DNA of 64,000 nucleotides from Cercis canadensis (GCA_003255065.1 QAOA01003736.1:1701211-1765210), one strand, 5' to 3'; positions 48,001 to 61,382 are shown, counted from the stretch's first letter. A program made the numbers and translations. Notes: generated from the letters alone by a model not told the origin.

Positions 48001-51000
48001 ATCTAGTTGTACTCAAAGATTTTAATCTTAAAGTGCGTGCAGGGAAAACTGTTGCTGTCGTTGGTGCAAGTGGAAGTGGTAAATCCACTGCAATAGCATT
48101 AGTGCAACGATTTTATGATGCAGATGAAGGTGTTATAAGGGTGGATGATGTAGACATAAAAAGCCTACAGTTAAAATGGATAAGAGGGAAAATGGGCCTT
48201 GTGAGTCAAGAACATGCACTGTTTGGGACATCTATAAAGGAGAATATCATGTTTGGGAAGCCTGATGCCACAATGGAAGAAGTAGTTGCTGCAGCCACGG
48301 CTGCCAATGCTCATAACTTCATAAGGCAGCTTCCTCAAGGTTATGAGACCAAGGTACATTAATTATATTATACTTGTAATTAATTATTTACTCATCTTTC
48401 ATATCTCCAGGATTCTTCACAATCCATTAATTACAACTTAATTCCCAATAATATTAATTCTGCTAAGAAAGTGTGTATAGTAAAAAAGGTCTTCATTAAT
48501 TCTGACCTCATTCGATGTACAACAGATTGGTGAAAGGGGGGCACTTCTATCTGGTGGACAAAAGCAGCGAATTGCCATTGCACGAGCCATCATAAAAAAT
48601 CCAATAGTTCTTCTACTTGATGAAGCAACTAGTGCTCTTGACTCTGAATCAGAATCACTGGTCCAGAATGCCCTTGATCAGGCCTCCATGGGAAGAACCA
48701 CACTGGTAGGGACATATATAATCATTACAATCATCCATCAATTAGTTCCTAAGCAAAGGATTCCCTTGCTTAATTAATTTAATGGTAAAAAATGTTTACA
48801 ACCATGCTAATTTATACAATAAACTTGATAGTTCACACCAAATGAAAGGGCATAAGAAATGCTTTCAATGTCATTCACAAGAAGGAAATTTATTGGATTG
48901 TGAATGAACCAACATGACCTGTACCTCCCTTCTCTAATACTTTACTCACTGAACATGATCAGGTTGTTGCCCACAAGTTATCAACTATACGAAATGCAGA
49001 CCTCATAGCAGTTGTCAATGGTGGCTGCGTCACTGAAATTGGTACCCACAATGAACTCATCAACATTCCAAATGGGCACTATGCAAAACTAGCAAAATTA
49101 CAGAGACAATTCAGCTGTGATGATCAAGAACAAAATCCAGAACTGGGTATTTTTTCAGTAGCAAGAAGCAGTGCAGGTCGACTAAGCACTGGCAGATCAA
49201 GCCCAGCCATGTTTCCAAAGTCACCATTACCTGATGATCTTATTCTACCTCCAGTGTCTCACCACTCACCTTCTTTTCCTCGGCTTCTCTCTCTAAATGC
49301 TCCTGAATGGAAACAGGGTCTGATTGGAAGCCTCTCTGCTATAGCCTTTGGTTCAATTCAACCCATATATGCCTTAACCATTGGGGGTATGATTTCGGCA
49401 TTTTTTGCTGAAAGCCATACGGAAATGCATCAAAGGATCAGGACTTATTCTTTAATTTTCTGTTCCCTCTCCCTTGCTTCTATTATTCTCAATCTCTTCC
49501 AACACTATAACTTTGCTTATATGGGTGAGAAGTTAACGAAAAGGGTCAGATTGCACATGCTAGAGAAGATCTTAACCTTTGAAACTGCTTGGTTTGATGA
49601 GGAACAGAATTCTAGTGGAGCTTTATGCTCAAGGTTAAGCAATGAGGCTTCCATGGTCAAGTCCCTTGTTGCAGACCGTGTCTCTTTATTAGTTCAAACC
49701 ACTTCTGCAGTCACAATTGCAATGATTATGGGGCTTGTTGTGGCTTGGAAGCTGGCTCTTGTAATGATAGCAGTACAGCCACTTACAATACTTTGCTTTT
49801 ACACGCGAAAAGTGTTGCTCTCTACACTTTCAACCAATTTTGTTAAGGCACAAAATGATAGCACACAAATTGCAGTGGAAGCAGTGTATAATCACAGAAT
49901 TGTAACTTCATTTGGAAGCATCAGAAAAGTTCTACAAGTATTTGATGAGGCTCAAGAGGCACCAAGAAAGGAAGCAAGGAAGAAATCATGGCTAGCTGGT
50001 ATTGGAATGGGTTCTGCTCAGTGCCTAACTTTCATGTCATGGGCTTTGGATTTCTGGTATGGTGGCACATTGGTAGAAAAAGGAGAAATATCAGCAGGGG
50101 CTGTGTTCAAGACATTTTTCGTATTGGTGAGCACTGGCAAGGTCATAGCCGACGCTGGAAGCATGACTTCTGACCTTGCCAAGACCTCAACTGCAGTAGC
50201 ATCTGTGTTTGAAATTCTTGACCGGAAATCACTAATTCCTAATCCTAAGGTAAGTAACACTTATTGTTATCATGTGATGCTTTGCATTGGGTTTGGGTAA
50301 AACACTTAAAAATCCTGTGTCTCTTAATTAGGGTGGAGATGGAAGCAATGGATTGAAGTTGGAAGAGATTAGTGGGAAGATAGAGATGAAGAATGTTGAT
50401 TTCGCTTATCCAAGCAGGTCAGAGAACCCAATACTGCGCAAGTTCAGCTTGGAGGTGAAGGCAGGAAGTAGCATTGGACTAGTTGGGAGAAGTGGGTGTG
50501 GAAAATCAACAGTGATTGCTTTAATTCAAAGATTCTATGATGTTGAGAGAGGGTCAGTGAAAGTGGATGGGATAGACATAAGGGAATTAGACATTGAATG
50601 GTACAGGCAGCAGACAGCACTAGTTAGCCAAGAGCCAGTGATATACTCTGGCAGCATACGTGACAACATTTTGTTTGGGAAGCAAGAGGCAACAGAGAAT
50701 GAGGTGGTGGAGGCTGCTAGAGCTGCAAATGCTCATGAATTCATCTCGTAAGTTACTTACTTATTTTTCTAACCTCTATGTCACAAGTCACGAGTCACAA
50801 TCAAATCATATATAAACCATTTAATTACTTTTGAATGTATGTGTTGTGTACTTGTAGATCACTCAAAGATGGATATGAAACAGAATGTGGGGAAAGAGGT
50901 GTACAATTGTCAGGGGGACAAAAGCAGAGAATAGCAATTGCAAGAGCCATTCTTCGGACCCCAAGGATACTATTACTGGATGAAGCAACAAGTGCTCTGG

Positions 51001-51209
51001 ATGTGCAATCAGAACAAGTTGTGCAAGAAGCACTTGATAGAATCATGTTGGGAAGAACTACAATTGTGGTGGCACATAGGCTCAACACCATTAAACACCT
51101 TCACTCAATTGCCTATGTGGCCGATGGCAAGGTTGTGGAGCAGGGAACCTACGCCCACCTTAAGCACATCAGAGGTGCTTTCTTTAACCTCGCCAACCAC
51201 CAAACTTAA
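45011..51209 (+). CDS. ABCB8: ABC transporter B family full transporter (ABCB8-like)
   Basis: An ATP-driven membrane transporter of the MDR/P-glycoprotein type; relatives move auxin or secondary metabolites, but the substrate here is unknown. Nine exons: 45011-45256, 45365-45419, 45778-45956, 46123-46580, 47813-48353, 48526-48705, 48963-50249, 50332-50747, 50858-51209. They give 1237 residues, the usual length, in TMD-NBD-TMD-NBD order. NBD1 has Walker A GASGSGKS at 397-404, signature LSGGQ at 501-505 and Walker B IVLLLDE at 520-526, with the H-loop in VVAHK just after residue 554. NBD2 has GRSGCGKS at 1034-1041, LSGGQ at 1138-1142, ILLLDE at 1158-1163 and VVAHR. The linker (about 595-660) is Ser/Pro-rich and may be a phosphorylation region. 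Both ATP sites look intact. The assignment to the ABCB8 type rests on remembered dicot sequences; in Arabidopsis that name is attached to a putative gene. Confidence 0.93.
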
Positions 51210-51952
51210 AAGCCCATTGGGCCTTGAGCCCCACTAAGATATTGGGTTCAGACCCTGTACTCTGCTACATTACATAATAATAAACAATGGCTACCTCAAG
51301 TCAAGACCCCACGTCACAAATATTGTTTCTACAAATGGGCTTGGACAAGTGTACTATATGAATATGATGTACAGCTCCAGACTCAAATTAATGTTGAATA
51401 TTTGTATGTAATTGATAATCCTAATACACCTAAATTTAATCTAATAAGATGTGTATATAATCCAGTAGAATTAACTTCATGGTGGGTAACGTGCATAAGA
51501 GGATCACAACAAAGAGTACACGTGCCAGTTGTTAATTTGTTTATTTAGCACGTAAGTTTGTTTTACTCTTAATACCAATGCATATATTTTCTACTTTAAC
51601 AAATTATTTTTTAAAACTTGAAAAAATATCTAGAATTCAAGTATATCACGTATTGACAACGTATGAGAAGATATCATGCTTGATATTTGATTATTCATAT
51701 ACTTTTTACACATTACACTACAGGAACATCGAATCAAATATTAATTTGGATACATTGACGGAGTAAAATGGAATAATTCGTTTGTTGTTTTTGGCGGTCA
51801 GCTTGGAAATGGGGGAAGACAATGGTGTGTTTGTTTATAGATAGATGAGCATGAGGTAGCTAGAACTACAAGTCCATTATCATGATCTCTTCCTTCCTCA
51901 TGTCTAATCTAAGGTTCAAAAGGAAAGGATTAAAGAGAATTAATTATATGTC
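51210..51952. other. Intergenic region between convergent transporter and phosphatase genes
   Basis: This is 740 bases of AT-rich DNA containing both 3' untranslated regions. A short frame at 51578-51766 plus has no recognisable product. Confidence 0.6.
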
Positions 51953-54900
51953 TTAGGAAATTAAAGGAGGCCTTTGCTGACGCTTTCTCTTCGACTTCAG
52001 ATCAACAACTACGATTGAAATGTTGTCTTTACTATTTCTACCAAATGCAATATCTTTGAGCCTATCTGCAGCAACTTGTGCCATAGAAACTTCACCCATT
52101 CTGCGAAGCCTTCTTAGAATATGGCGTGCAACTTCCCCAACCTCTTCATTCGTCATAACATCCCAAAGTCCGTCACTTGCCAAAATTAAGCACTCATCCT
52201 CTTCACTTCTTGTTGTAAAAGTTATCTCAGGTACTGGAATAATCCATGGCCTTAAGTACCCATCACCTGAAACATCACATTCACATTATGCACTAAGCAC
52301 AAGCATCTAATATTTCATCCAATCAATTTACAGATACTTTTTTCTTAACCTCATATATTTACTCAGGGCAAGCCTCTTTCATATATCTAATGCAATGTAG
52401 GAATCCTACCATACAGGTAAACGTGGGTTTTCAAACGATATTAGTGATTGATTACTTTAATTTCATGATTATCATAATCACTGGCTTTACAGGATATAAA
52501 CCATTTTAAGAACATTTAACAAATTGTTAACCTAAGAGTGGAGATGAGGAATAAAAATCAAGATACCTATGGCCCTGGACATGGCAAGAACTCCACACAC
52601 CCTAGCTCCGTTCCAGTTTATGACTTTTCCTCCTGCTCCTTCAATTCTCAATAGTTCATCTGGTCTATCAGGCTGTACAAGTAAGGATAATGAAAGCTAA
52701 GTGTAGTCAGGTAGAAGACACAGAGTTTGAATGGCTGCAGATGGGTAAGATTATCATCCCTTCTCATGGACTACAGTAGATATATCTTCTATACAATATA
52801 AAATATTGCTTGAAATTATCAAACTTAATTAGTACTTACTTAACAAATGAGAATGCCTATAATTCGAAAACAGGAGCACATAAATCAAATGAATGAGTTA
52901 AAATGGGTTCTCACAAGACCTTCTGATCCACTGTTAAGGGAATTGTTTGAGTCCCTCGGCAAAGGACTGCCCTTGAGTCACCACAATTAGATGTAATAAT
53001 TTGGCAACGAGATAGAACAGCCACAGCAGCAGTAGATCCTACCATTTCCGGTGCAACTGCGTGTGTTAGGATTTCATTGTCAGTTCTGTCAAAGCCACTA
53101 GCAAATACAGCTTCCCACCTTCTCTGCCATTCACTGCCATCACCTGTTTCTCGATCCCACTCCTCTGCTATAACTTCATGCATCCGCTTGGCACAAAATT
53201 TAGCCACCTACATTTAGCAGAATGATGAACTATTCATGATACATTATCTTATTGGAAAAAAAAAAAAAAAGCATGCATGAAGATAAGATTTTACTTAATA
53301 TTGTACAAAAGCATTCAACAAGAACCAAAGCTGAGCGTATTTTTGAGAAAGAAATTAGAAATATTGAGAAAAATTTGTACACAATCAGCGTCAAAATGAA
53401 TTCCATCTAGAGTTCTGTGGATAGGTACGACTCCTGTCATGTATAGGGGGAAGTCTAGAGTTCTATGGTCCTCCTTAATCCATCTCTGGTATCAAAAGCT
53501 CTGAAATAGATAGTTATAGTCAAAGAGGTACTCAACTTTACAGGTTAAATACTAGGTGAAAACAAAAATTAAAAATAAGCAGTTTTGTTATATTACTACC
53601 ACCCTTACCATGAATTTAGTGCTGTGTCAAAGAATCATTCAATTCAAAACTCCAACAACTAGATCGGATTATCAAATAATCACATTCTTAAGATCCCTAC
53701 CACCACTAACATTGAACATCTTTACATAAGACCTTTGTTTATAATTTTTTTTTTTTTTAGTCATATAGAAGCTCAATGCGTTCGTAAAAAAAAAAAGCGT
53801 GCACGGTGAGAATTGAACCCTAATATTAAAACTGCTTAACCCACATGTCATTGGTGTTTATAAACTTTCTTAGTTGTACATAAATCTATGAATTTTATTC
53901 ATGATTTATATATATGAAACAACTGACTTTGGGTTGTCAAAAAATGATGAGACCAACCATTCCAAAAGCTAACGATCTGGAGAACAAGTTCCACCACCCA
54001 ATTGAATTAGAAGGATAGACAGCAATATTGTTCCATTATAACCTTAAGGTTTTTTTCTAAAGAATCCACCGTGATATTTTGTTGCGCATAAACTTTAGAT
54101 ACAATGTAACGATACCTACCACTTAACACCATGCTATGAAACTAGAGATTCCCATTAATCCGGTGACTCACAGTTTCACACATAAAGTTAAAAAGCAAGA
54201 CATATAAGATAAGGAAAGAAATAAAAAGAACAAAGAGAAATTGGCTGGCATGATAGAGCCACCCAGCCAGTTGGCCAACAGCAGACCACCTTGGACGTTC
54301 TACGCAAGCGAGCTAGTCTGTGGAAAAGTACCAAGTTTTCTTAAACAAAGCAAGTTCTAAACAAATTTAGCACCAAAAGAGACCACCAACTAACCACACC
54401 ATCCCTATAAAACCCCAAACGTGGCGCCATACCACATAATTACCTATGGGTCCCACCTCCATAAAATACACCTTTTTCTATTTCGACCCAAAAAAAAAGG
54501 AATCCTTTCATCCACGTGGCTCTCCCTGTTCCGAATATCGGGACCCTTACAAAACTGTCCAGCTACCGTAACACAATTATTATTAAAATTCAAATATAAA
54601 TAGAAGTTAAATATTAAATAATTTTCTCAGAAAAAAAAAAAAAGTGTTATTATTTTCCAAACGTCTGCCTCACCGACTCCTTGGGGAAAGAAACAAAATG
54701 GAAAGGCTTCTACTTGGCATATCAATCAACAATGATTCGTATGTGATGAAAGGCACTGAAAAAAGTGAGTGAAGGTCACTAAATACATTCTTGAGTAAAA
54801 TTTAGTTTTTATTTTGAAAAATATACGTAAATTTTTAATATTATTTTCGTCTCTAAAAAATGATTTTATCTATTAAAATAGTTATTCGCCAATTTTTACA

Positions 54901-56121
54901 TTAATATTTAATGTGAAACATAAAAATTTCTATCAACTCTTGCGAAAATAAATTAGATAAATGATTAATAAAATTATTTTTTAAGAGCTAAAAAAATATT
55001 AAAATAATGAAAGAAATTTTAAATACCAAACTGACATTATCTTATCTGTATATTTTAGTCATAAAAAAAAGTTTTAGTCTTAGAATCTTAATAAAAGCTA
55101 AAGAAAAAAAGCCATTCGCGCCCGTATCAGCATCAGTATCAGCCAAGAGGAAAAAGTATTTGTACGCTCACAATATAAGTGTCATGATAGAAAAGGAAAC
55201 GCTGTGTGGACCACTCTATGTTTACGTGGCCTTCTTACCCAAGAAACCAATTTGCAGTTTCAACAACAATTTTGCTTATGATCCCCAACTTATACACTTA
55301 TTTACAGCAAAATTATAGTAACGTTGACAAATTAGAATGGAATAAATAAATTATTGACCAGATGAGATAATTCAATTTTCAATAACAGTGTCGATTTTCT
55401 CCCATTATTTCTGTTGCCGAAGCTTGATACGTAGAATGCTTATTTATGCCACACTCCCTCCCTCCCTCCCTCGGTGCAATAGAATGGGCTCCAGTCTTCA
55501 AAGTTTTTAAAATGTTTAAAAACAATAACAACACCAAGTTTTACGAAAATATTATCATCATCAAAAATTTATAGTGAATCAACAGAATGAGTAATGTGGA
55601 CCGTGGAGGTGTACCTGCGAGCCGCCGTGACCGTCGTAAACGCCGAAGAAATGAACGGGTGAGATCTCACCGGAGGATTTAGAACCGGGAGCCGTACAAC
55701 CGCCGACGTGATCGCACGTGTGGGACAAGAACCGTGGTATAACAGCAACAGCGTCCTCCATCTCTCTCCGTCTTCCGATCACCGAAGTAAAACCCCAACT
55801 CACTCCCTTGTTGTTCTCTCCAACGCATTTCTTCCTCGTTGTCCTCTTCACCGTCAACTCTTCCGGCGTCGCTTCACCGTCGATATCAATGGACGGAAAA
55901 GGTTGAAGTAACTGAGCCGGAAGAACTGCTTCGGACTCTACAACCCCAGGAATCTCGCCGGAGATACTGCTAACAGTGGTAATGTTACCGGAGCTCGTGG
56001 ACCTCAGGAAATCTTCACTGCTAAGCGCGGACAATAAGCCCGACCCCGAACTCGTGGACGTCAAGTCGGTGTCGAGGACCGAGTCCAGTCGTTGGAGTTG
56101 CTCCTCGTCCAAGGGTTCCAT
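51953..56121 (-). CDS. Clade A protein phosphatase 2C (ABI1/HAB1 type)
   Basis: A Mg/Mn-dependent Ser/Thr phosphatase that represses ABA signalling by dephosphorylating SnRK2 kinases, and is inhibited by ABA-bound PYR/PYL receptors. Four exons on minus: 55615-56121, 52920-53207, 52567-52672, 51953-52266, giving 404 residues. Catalytic motifs are all present: RREMEDA near 124, GVYDGHGG at 160-167, CGDSRAV near 244-250, ASDGLWDVM at 330-338 and [10 protein letters not shown] at 380-389. The receptor-sensing Trp is W285 (NWNGARV). Two nearby positions differ from ABI1/HAB1: Cys291 replaces the Phe that contacts PYL receptors, and Gly303 replaces Arg in GDRYL. The tail (KSKRKRQQR, 391-399) looks like a nuclear localisation signal. 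The first intron is 2.4 kb. The start at 56121 (MEPLDEEQ) is preferred over an in-frame ATG at 56283, whose translation looks like leader sequence. Confidence 0.92.
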
Positions 56122-56214
56122 GGGGAAGCCGAAAGATAGAGAAAGAAAGAAGGGAAGGGGGCAAGAAGTGAGGAGGAAGCGATAAAAGGAGGAGAAAGGA
56201 CATGTAAGAATGCG

Positions 56215-56222
56215 ACACGTGT
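56215..56222. promoter_or_regulatory. ABRE/G-box upstream of the clade A PP2C
   Basis: ACACGTGT, a palindromic ACGT-core element bound by bZIP ABF/AREB factors, lies 94 bases upstream of the phosphatase ATG. ABA-induced expression through such elements is established feedback for clade A PP2Cs; function here is inferred. Confidence 0.6.
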
Positions 56223-56320
56223 GGGAAGATATGAGTCGATGACACACACATCCATTCTGCAGGGGAATGGGAAAAGAAGGCATTGATTGTACTCGTACTA
56301 ACTTGGCTTAGTTGCAGTTC

Positions 56321-56328
56321 CACGTGTC
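56321..56328. promoter_or_regulatory. Second ABRE/G-box upstream of the clade A PP2C
   Basis: CACGTGTC lies 200 bases upstream of the ATG and about 105 bases from the first element. Paired ABREs are the usual requirement for ABA response. Confidence 0.6.
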
Positions 56329-59023
56329 CTTGTTTGATCTGGCTTCTATACGAAGGTGTTGCGGTTTGGCCCGGGACTCTGCGATATGATTGGCTAATTT
56401 GGATTACTTGTCTCACTGCTTCGGTAATATCTCCAGTCCAACTTCAGCCCTCTGACTGTGAGTGAATCTAATGAATATACGAAAGCGTTACTGCGGCCCA
56501 CCGCACAGGAATGAGTCTATCAGAAAATCTCTACACCCACTCCTTTAGCTACCCTTTGATTGATGATCTAAACAAAAGGTAGGCTAAGCTGCCTCTTTCT
56601 GTGACGTGCCAGCAACAAGCGTAAGCAATGCTACTCTATCTTTCACTATAAAGCCAGGTGGCAAGTGGGCCTCACGTATTCGGTATTTTTTATTTTACCA
56701 TTGTATATTTGTATTTGTACCCCACTGCTCATGCTCAGCGGTGAAACTCAAACCAGTTTTGGCATATGGCAAAATAAAATTATAATTATAAATTAAAACA
56801 AAAGGTAACACTTTTAGCACTAGAAAATGCCATTACGGTCGGTAAGGACTTTGATTAGAACCCGTGGAGGATACTTGCATCAGGAATTCGCATCACACGG
56901 CCTAAATTGCTCAATGAGAAAGAGATGGTGATGTACCTGGTTAGGTTGGATTCCACTAAGCATGTAAATGAATTGAGCAAGTTATTCCGATTCCACTCCA
57001 CCTCGCTCATTCCACGTATTGAACGAACCAGCTCCACTCCATCACTACTCTAAGCTTGCTTAATGCAGAGCTTGAAATTTCTAGTATTGGCCTCATTAAA
57101 TTTGTGCAGTTTGCATAATCAGCAAGCCGAGCTTGAGCTCCTAAATAAACTTGATTACGTTTTGAGGCTAGTTTGATAAATGAGCTGAGCCCAACCAGTT
57201 TAGTGTTCGACTCAGCTTGGTTAGGTTACACCCATTGATTCCATGAGAACAAAATATATTTTCTACATAACTTGCAATAAAAAGAAAATTCCAATAATTT
57301 AGTATATAGTGTTCATTAGGGTAAGGAAAATTTTATTGATGAAAATTTCTACACTTTTTTATGTCAAAGGAGTTCTTTTAAATATTTGTATAAACTATAT
57401 ATAAACCTCATACCAAATGCACCTTAAAATTGGATTATATGACAATGTAAAAGAAAAAAATATATACGGTGGTGTATTTTGTCATGATGTATATTGATAT
57501 AGCTCATAATTATTTTACAAAAATCTATAATTTTTTTAAACAAATAATATGGTATAAATATTTTTTATAATAAATTTTCAAACTTTTATTGAAGAATTAC
57601 AAATTACATTTGTATGTATTTATCTCATATCACACAGTATTCAATTTTAAAGAAATAATGGAAGACTATTACGCTCTTCCACTCCATCAACCATCGTAAT
57701 CAGATTAGACGGTGATGTGTGCAAGTGCAAGATGAACCTTAACACGTGGACACATGGGACCCATAGATCTACGTGGTGGGGTAAACTTTCCTTTTTCCCA
57801 GTGTGTGGAGTCTGGACGGATAGCCGAATGACCACGAGTGTTGTTGGTGTTGGGTGAGAGGCCGCAGACAAAGACCTCGGAAATAAGAGATTCCTCTGGA
57901 TGCATTGAATGACTGTTTTAACCCTTCTGTACGATTGCCGTTTGACTTATGTAGGTGTATGATCAATGGTGAGACGACACACTGGTCAGCACTGATGTTT
58001 GGGAATGACTTCTAATTTGTCATGTGAAAAGTGATTGATTTAAACTCACAAACTAAACAGTTCGTTACGAGAGAATATAACGCACCATTAAATTCTCATT
58101 ATTTTGTATAATTGGTAAAATTTTGAATCATTTAAAAAAATGAAGTCAACTTATAATTGTAAGATTGAAATTGAATCAGGCATAAAATAATCAAAATAAG
58201 AGTGAAAAAATAATGATAAGCAGGACACAACTTTTTTTTATTAATTACTAGTCTTGAAAACGGGGATCAAAGTTGTATTTTTCTTGATTTGCACATTCTG
58301 TGATGGTGATTTCCTTGCCATCTTTTTTTTTTTTTTTCAATAAAAACATTTTTTTTTGTACAATCCATTGTAATTTATTTCATATATTTTAACTCGTATA
58401 TGAACTTATATAATTTCTAGAATAATCAAGTGATCAATCTATTTATCTCAATGATAAATAATATAATTTACTAAAAAAAGTGATAATCAGATCATGGTAT
58501 GATCGATTTGGTTACCCACTTATTTCAATTATTGACACGAAGAAGGGGCTAAACGTAAAATCAAGTAGTGCTTCCAAATTCTATTTGATGTCTTTAATGT
58601 TATGGTTTGATATTAAATAACTTAAATGTGCTCATTTTTTTTGACAACATAGCAAGTTTCATCCAAGAGTAACAGTGTCCCGATAATTAGTTTGTTTATT
58701 TTGGTAAGTTGAGTAGGTTCCAAAACTGTCCTTTATTGGTTGGGTGAATTCGGAATCACCAAACTTGATTTGGTTCAATCTCCAATTTGGAATCCATCAC
58801 CTAAGCTAAGATTTTGTGTTGGGAAATCATTTGCTTTATTATTAATTTATAGCTTCCTTATTTTCTTCGATGACAAAATTTGGTCCAATTATTTGTGGAT
58901 GTTCTCAACATTAATTTGGAAGAAGGGGCGATGGCTGAGTTTTATACGGAAGTCCAACTTCATTGAAGCCACTATATATTTAGGATTTTAATATTATAAA
59001 ACATCATTAGCTATGCAAAATGT

Positions 59024-59059
<36 letters not shown>

Positions 59060-60040
59060 TCATTTTAAATTTTGTGTGGAAAAACTGGTGTCAATCGAAG
59101 AATGACGAGTGGTCTCAATCTCGTAAGTTAGGTTGAAGTATGGAAGTTTACCTCTTGTTTGAAATAATGTTAATCTATAATATTTTCATGCCACACTCTA
59201 ACTATTGATTAGTGCATCATATTATGAAGCTTGGGTGCTAGGAAGAGCGTTGAGCTAATGGATGTGCTTTTGTATCAAACCATGTGCTATGACATGTTTT
59301 GTCAATTTTCACCAATTTTTTTATCCACATATGCTTGCCTTTTCGTGGAAACAAGAGGAAAACGCTGGGCCATAAAGCATTTCAATTTGTAATATTGGGC
59401 CAAGTTTTTCTTTCGGTTCTTGATGTCAGCTCATGGCCTAATACACAAAAGTAATATTTTCTTTTTTCCTTTTCCAGTTTTTAAGGTCAAATAGTGCCCC
59501 AAACCATAGTAATATTTTCCTTGTCACTCAAATTTTCAATGTCATGGTGTGGGAAGAAAATTTCTTAATTAATCTAATGCCAATTTTCATAATGATATTA
59601 TTATAAGGGAAAATTGTACCAGAGAGATTAATAACTCAAAAATTTAATTGAAAAATCTATTGAATTTTTCAAATTTTAATATGAATTACCAGTCATAAAC
59701 TTAGTTAATCAAAAAAAAAAAAAGGGAACTAAGAATTGAACAAGGTATTTACTTTATTTTTTTTTAAAGGACCTTAATGACTATTTAGTTGATGAAGGTT
59801 CTGAGAAGTAAGAATAGTACTCCTAGAATTAACTATACCAACAAATGAATGAAGCATGCCTTACACGTTGTCTATTTGGAGTTTGGTGAAAGCACTTGAT
59901 TAATTGTATATTGGTGGGCAGATATGGATAATATGTATTGTGCGCATAATTTAATAGTATATCGATATGTCCAGGAAGCCAATCAAATACATAATCAATT
60001 GACAACTTGTACATGCCCATACTCATTTATATACTACTCT
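56329..60040. other. Intergenic region, no gene recognised
   Basis: This contains the distal promoter of the phosphatase, then 3 kb of AT-rich DNA. A stretch rich in GAGCTTGAGCTC-like words (about 57060-57240) looks like the remnant of a dispersed repeat. G-box-like ACACGTGG occurs at 57740-57747 without an obvious gene beside it. A plus-strand frame at 58740-58991 (83 codons) has no recognisable domain. An (AT)n run occupies 59028-59059. Confidence 0.55.
59028..59059. repeat. (AT)n microsatellite
   Basis: A run of about 15 AT/TA units in non-coding DNA. Confidence 0.9.
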
Positions 60041-60047
60041 TATAAAT
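60041..60047 (+). promoter_or_regulatory. TATA box before the truncated RING-H2 copy
   Basis: TATAAAT lies 113 bases before the ATG at 60154, the usual distance for a plant gene with a short leader. It suggests that the truncated copy kept its promoter. Confidence 0.5.
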
Positions 60048-60153
60048 GTGTTCTGCATATAGATGTATATTTCCATCTTCTAGTTTTGCTCATTTTCTGC
60101 GTTTCTATAGATCACAGCTTCCACGTACACACTCTAGCTCACAGTTTTTGGCC

Positions 60154-60441
60154 ATGGATAACGTTAACGTAGCAGTTTCAGACTCCAACAAAGATCTGAG
60201 CATGTCGATGTCGCTCTCATCTTCAAACTATTCGATCCATTTGGAGGGCTTTGACCTTGATGAATCGCTCGCCGCCGCCGAGGAAGCATGCCGCAGATTT
60301 ACGGTGTCTAAGTGCTTTGTCTCAAACTTGCCCATGCTTGATGCTCATGACAACCACAACCAAACTGCAACGACGATGATGTTTGTTCAATTTGCATGCG
60401 AGGCTTTCATTACCACAGGTCCACAAGTCTGCCGAGTGTAA
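60154..60441 (+). pseudogene. Truncated, frameshifted RING-H2 gene copy
   Basis: The frame encodes 95 residues from MDNVNVAV. Residues 30-65 match the intact copy at 63016: FDLDESLAAAEEACRRF and SKCFVSNLP. After a divergent stretch, the sequence homologous to the first RING half is in the next frame, where DDDVCSICMRGF can be read. Homology then stops at about 60439, before the region encoding the remaining zinc ligands. As written it cannot form a RING, so it is a decayed partial duplicate. It might still be transcribed, and could be translated as a short protein without the E3 function. Confidence 0.75.
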
Positions 60442-61053
60442 TATTTTAATGTTTCCCCGTAATTTCTATTATGTTCTAACTCAGCTTGGTCTGGTTCTGG
60501 AAATATTTTAATGCTTTTTGTAACTAATTTGTATGGACACACGACATTATAAAGATATTTGATTTATGTACAATTTAATTTACTAGTCATGGTTTTATGT
60601 AACTTTGGTTGTGCTTTGGTTTTCTTGTCTATCCATGTTTCCAATTCGGAATTTTTAATTTTTTTTTTTTTGGCTCGCCTCGCCAACTTTGGCAATGAAA
60701 TATAATGCAAGAGAAATGGTGTTTATATATTTAATGTAAAGGTATGAAAAAAAAATTAATTGTACAAAAAGATTAAGCAAAATGAAATTTACATATTTGT
60801 TTAGAGACATGTGATGGATATATCCAATTTAAATAGACTCCTCATGCCAATGGGTTAGTTTAGCTAGTAAGAATTAAATTATTTCGCTTATAAAGTTTAA
60901 GTTAGAATTTTATTATGAGCATTTCTCTTTTAGTAGACAATATATTTCACTTGCACACAGCACACATAATTCATAACTAATCACATAGATGAAAAAAATA
61001 GCACAAACAGAGATGCAAAGCAAATGAAACCAAAATATGAAAAAATTCATACA

Positions 61054-61382
61054 TGTTTGTAGCGACAAAAGCAACGAACAGAGATGGAGAAGTTATAGAT
61101 GAAGAGAAACAAGTCGATTGAAGAATTGGGTGGGAGATAAGGATGGGACAAACAAAGAGACAATGGAAATAGAGATATTATTCTCTCAAAAATATTAAAA
61201 ATAGCTTACCAGTCATCCTAGGTTTTTGAAGAAGCTTAAAAAATAATTTGTTTGTAGTGGCAGAAGCGACAGAAACTATGGATGAAGAGAAACAAGTCGA
61301 TTGAAGAATGTGGTGGGAGATAAGGACGGGACAGACAGAAAAACAATGGGAATGGGAATATTAGAAATAGCTTACCAATCCT
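61054..61382. repeat. Two-unit imperfect direct repeat
   Basis: Units 61054-61218 and 61249-61382 share TTTGTAG(C/T)G, GATGAAGAGAAACAAGTCGA, TGGGAGATAAGGA(T/C)GGGACA and AAATAGCTTACCA in order. The second unit is shorter by internal deletions. Confidence 0.75.

Noticed and set aside
58740..58991. 83-codon plus-strand frame
   Set aside because: Composition is like translated AT-rich non-coding DNA and no domain is recognisable.
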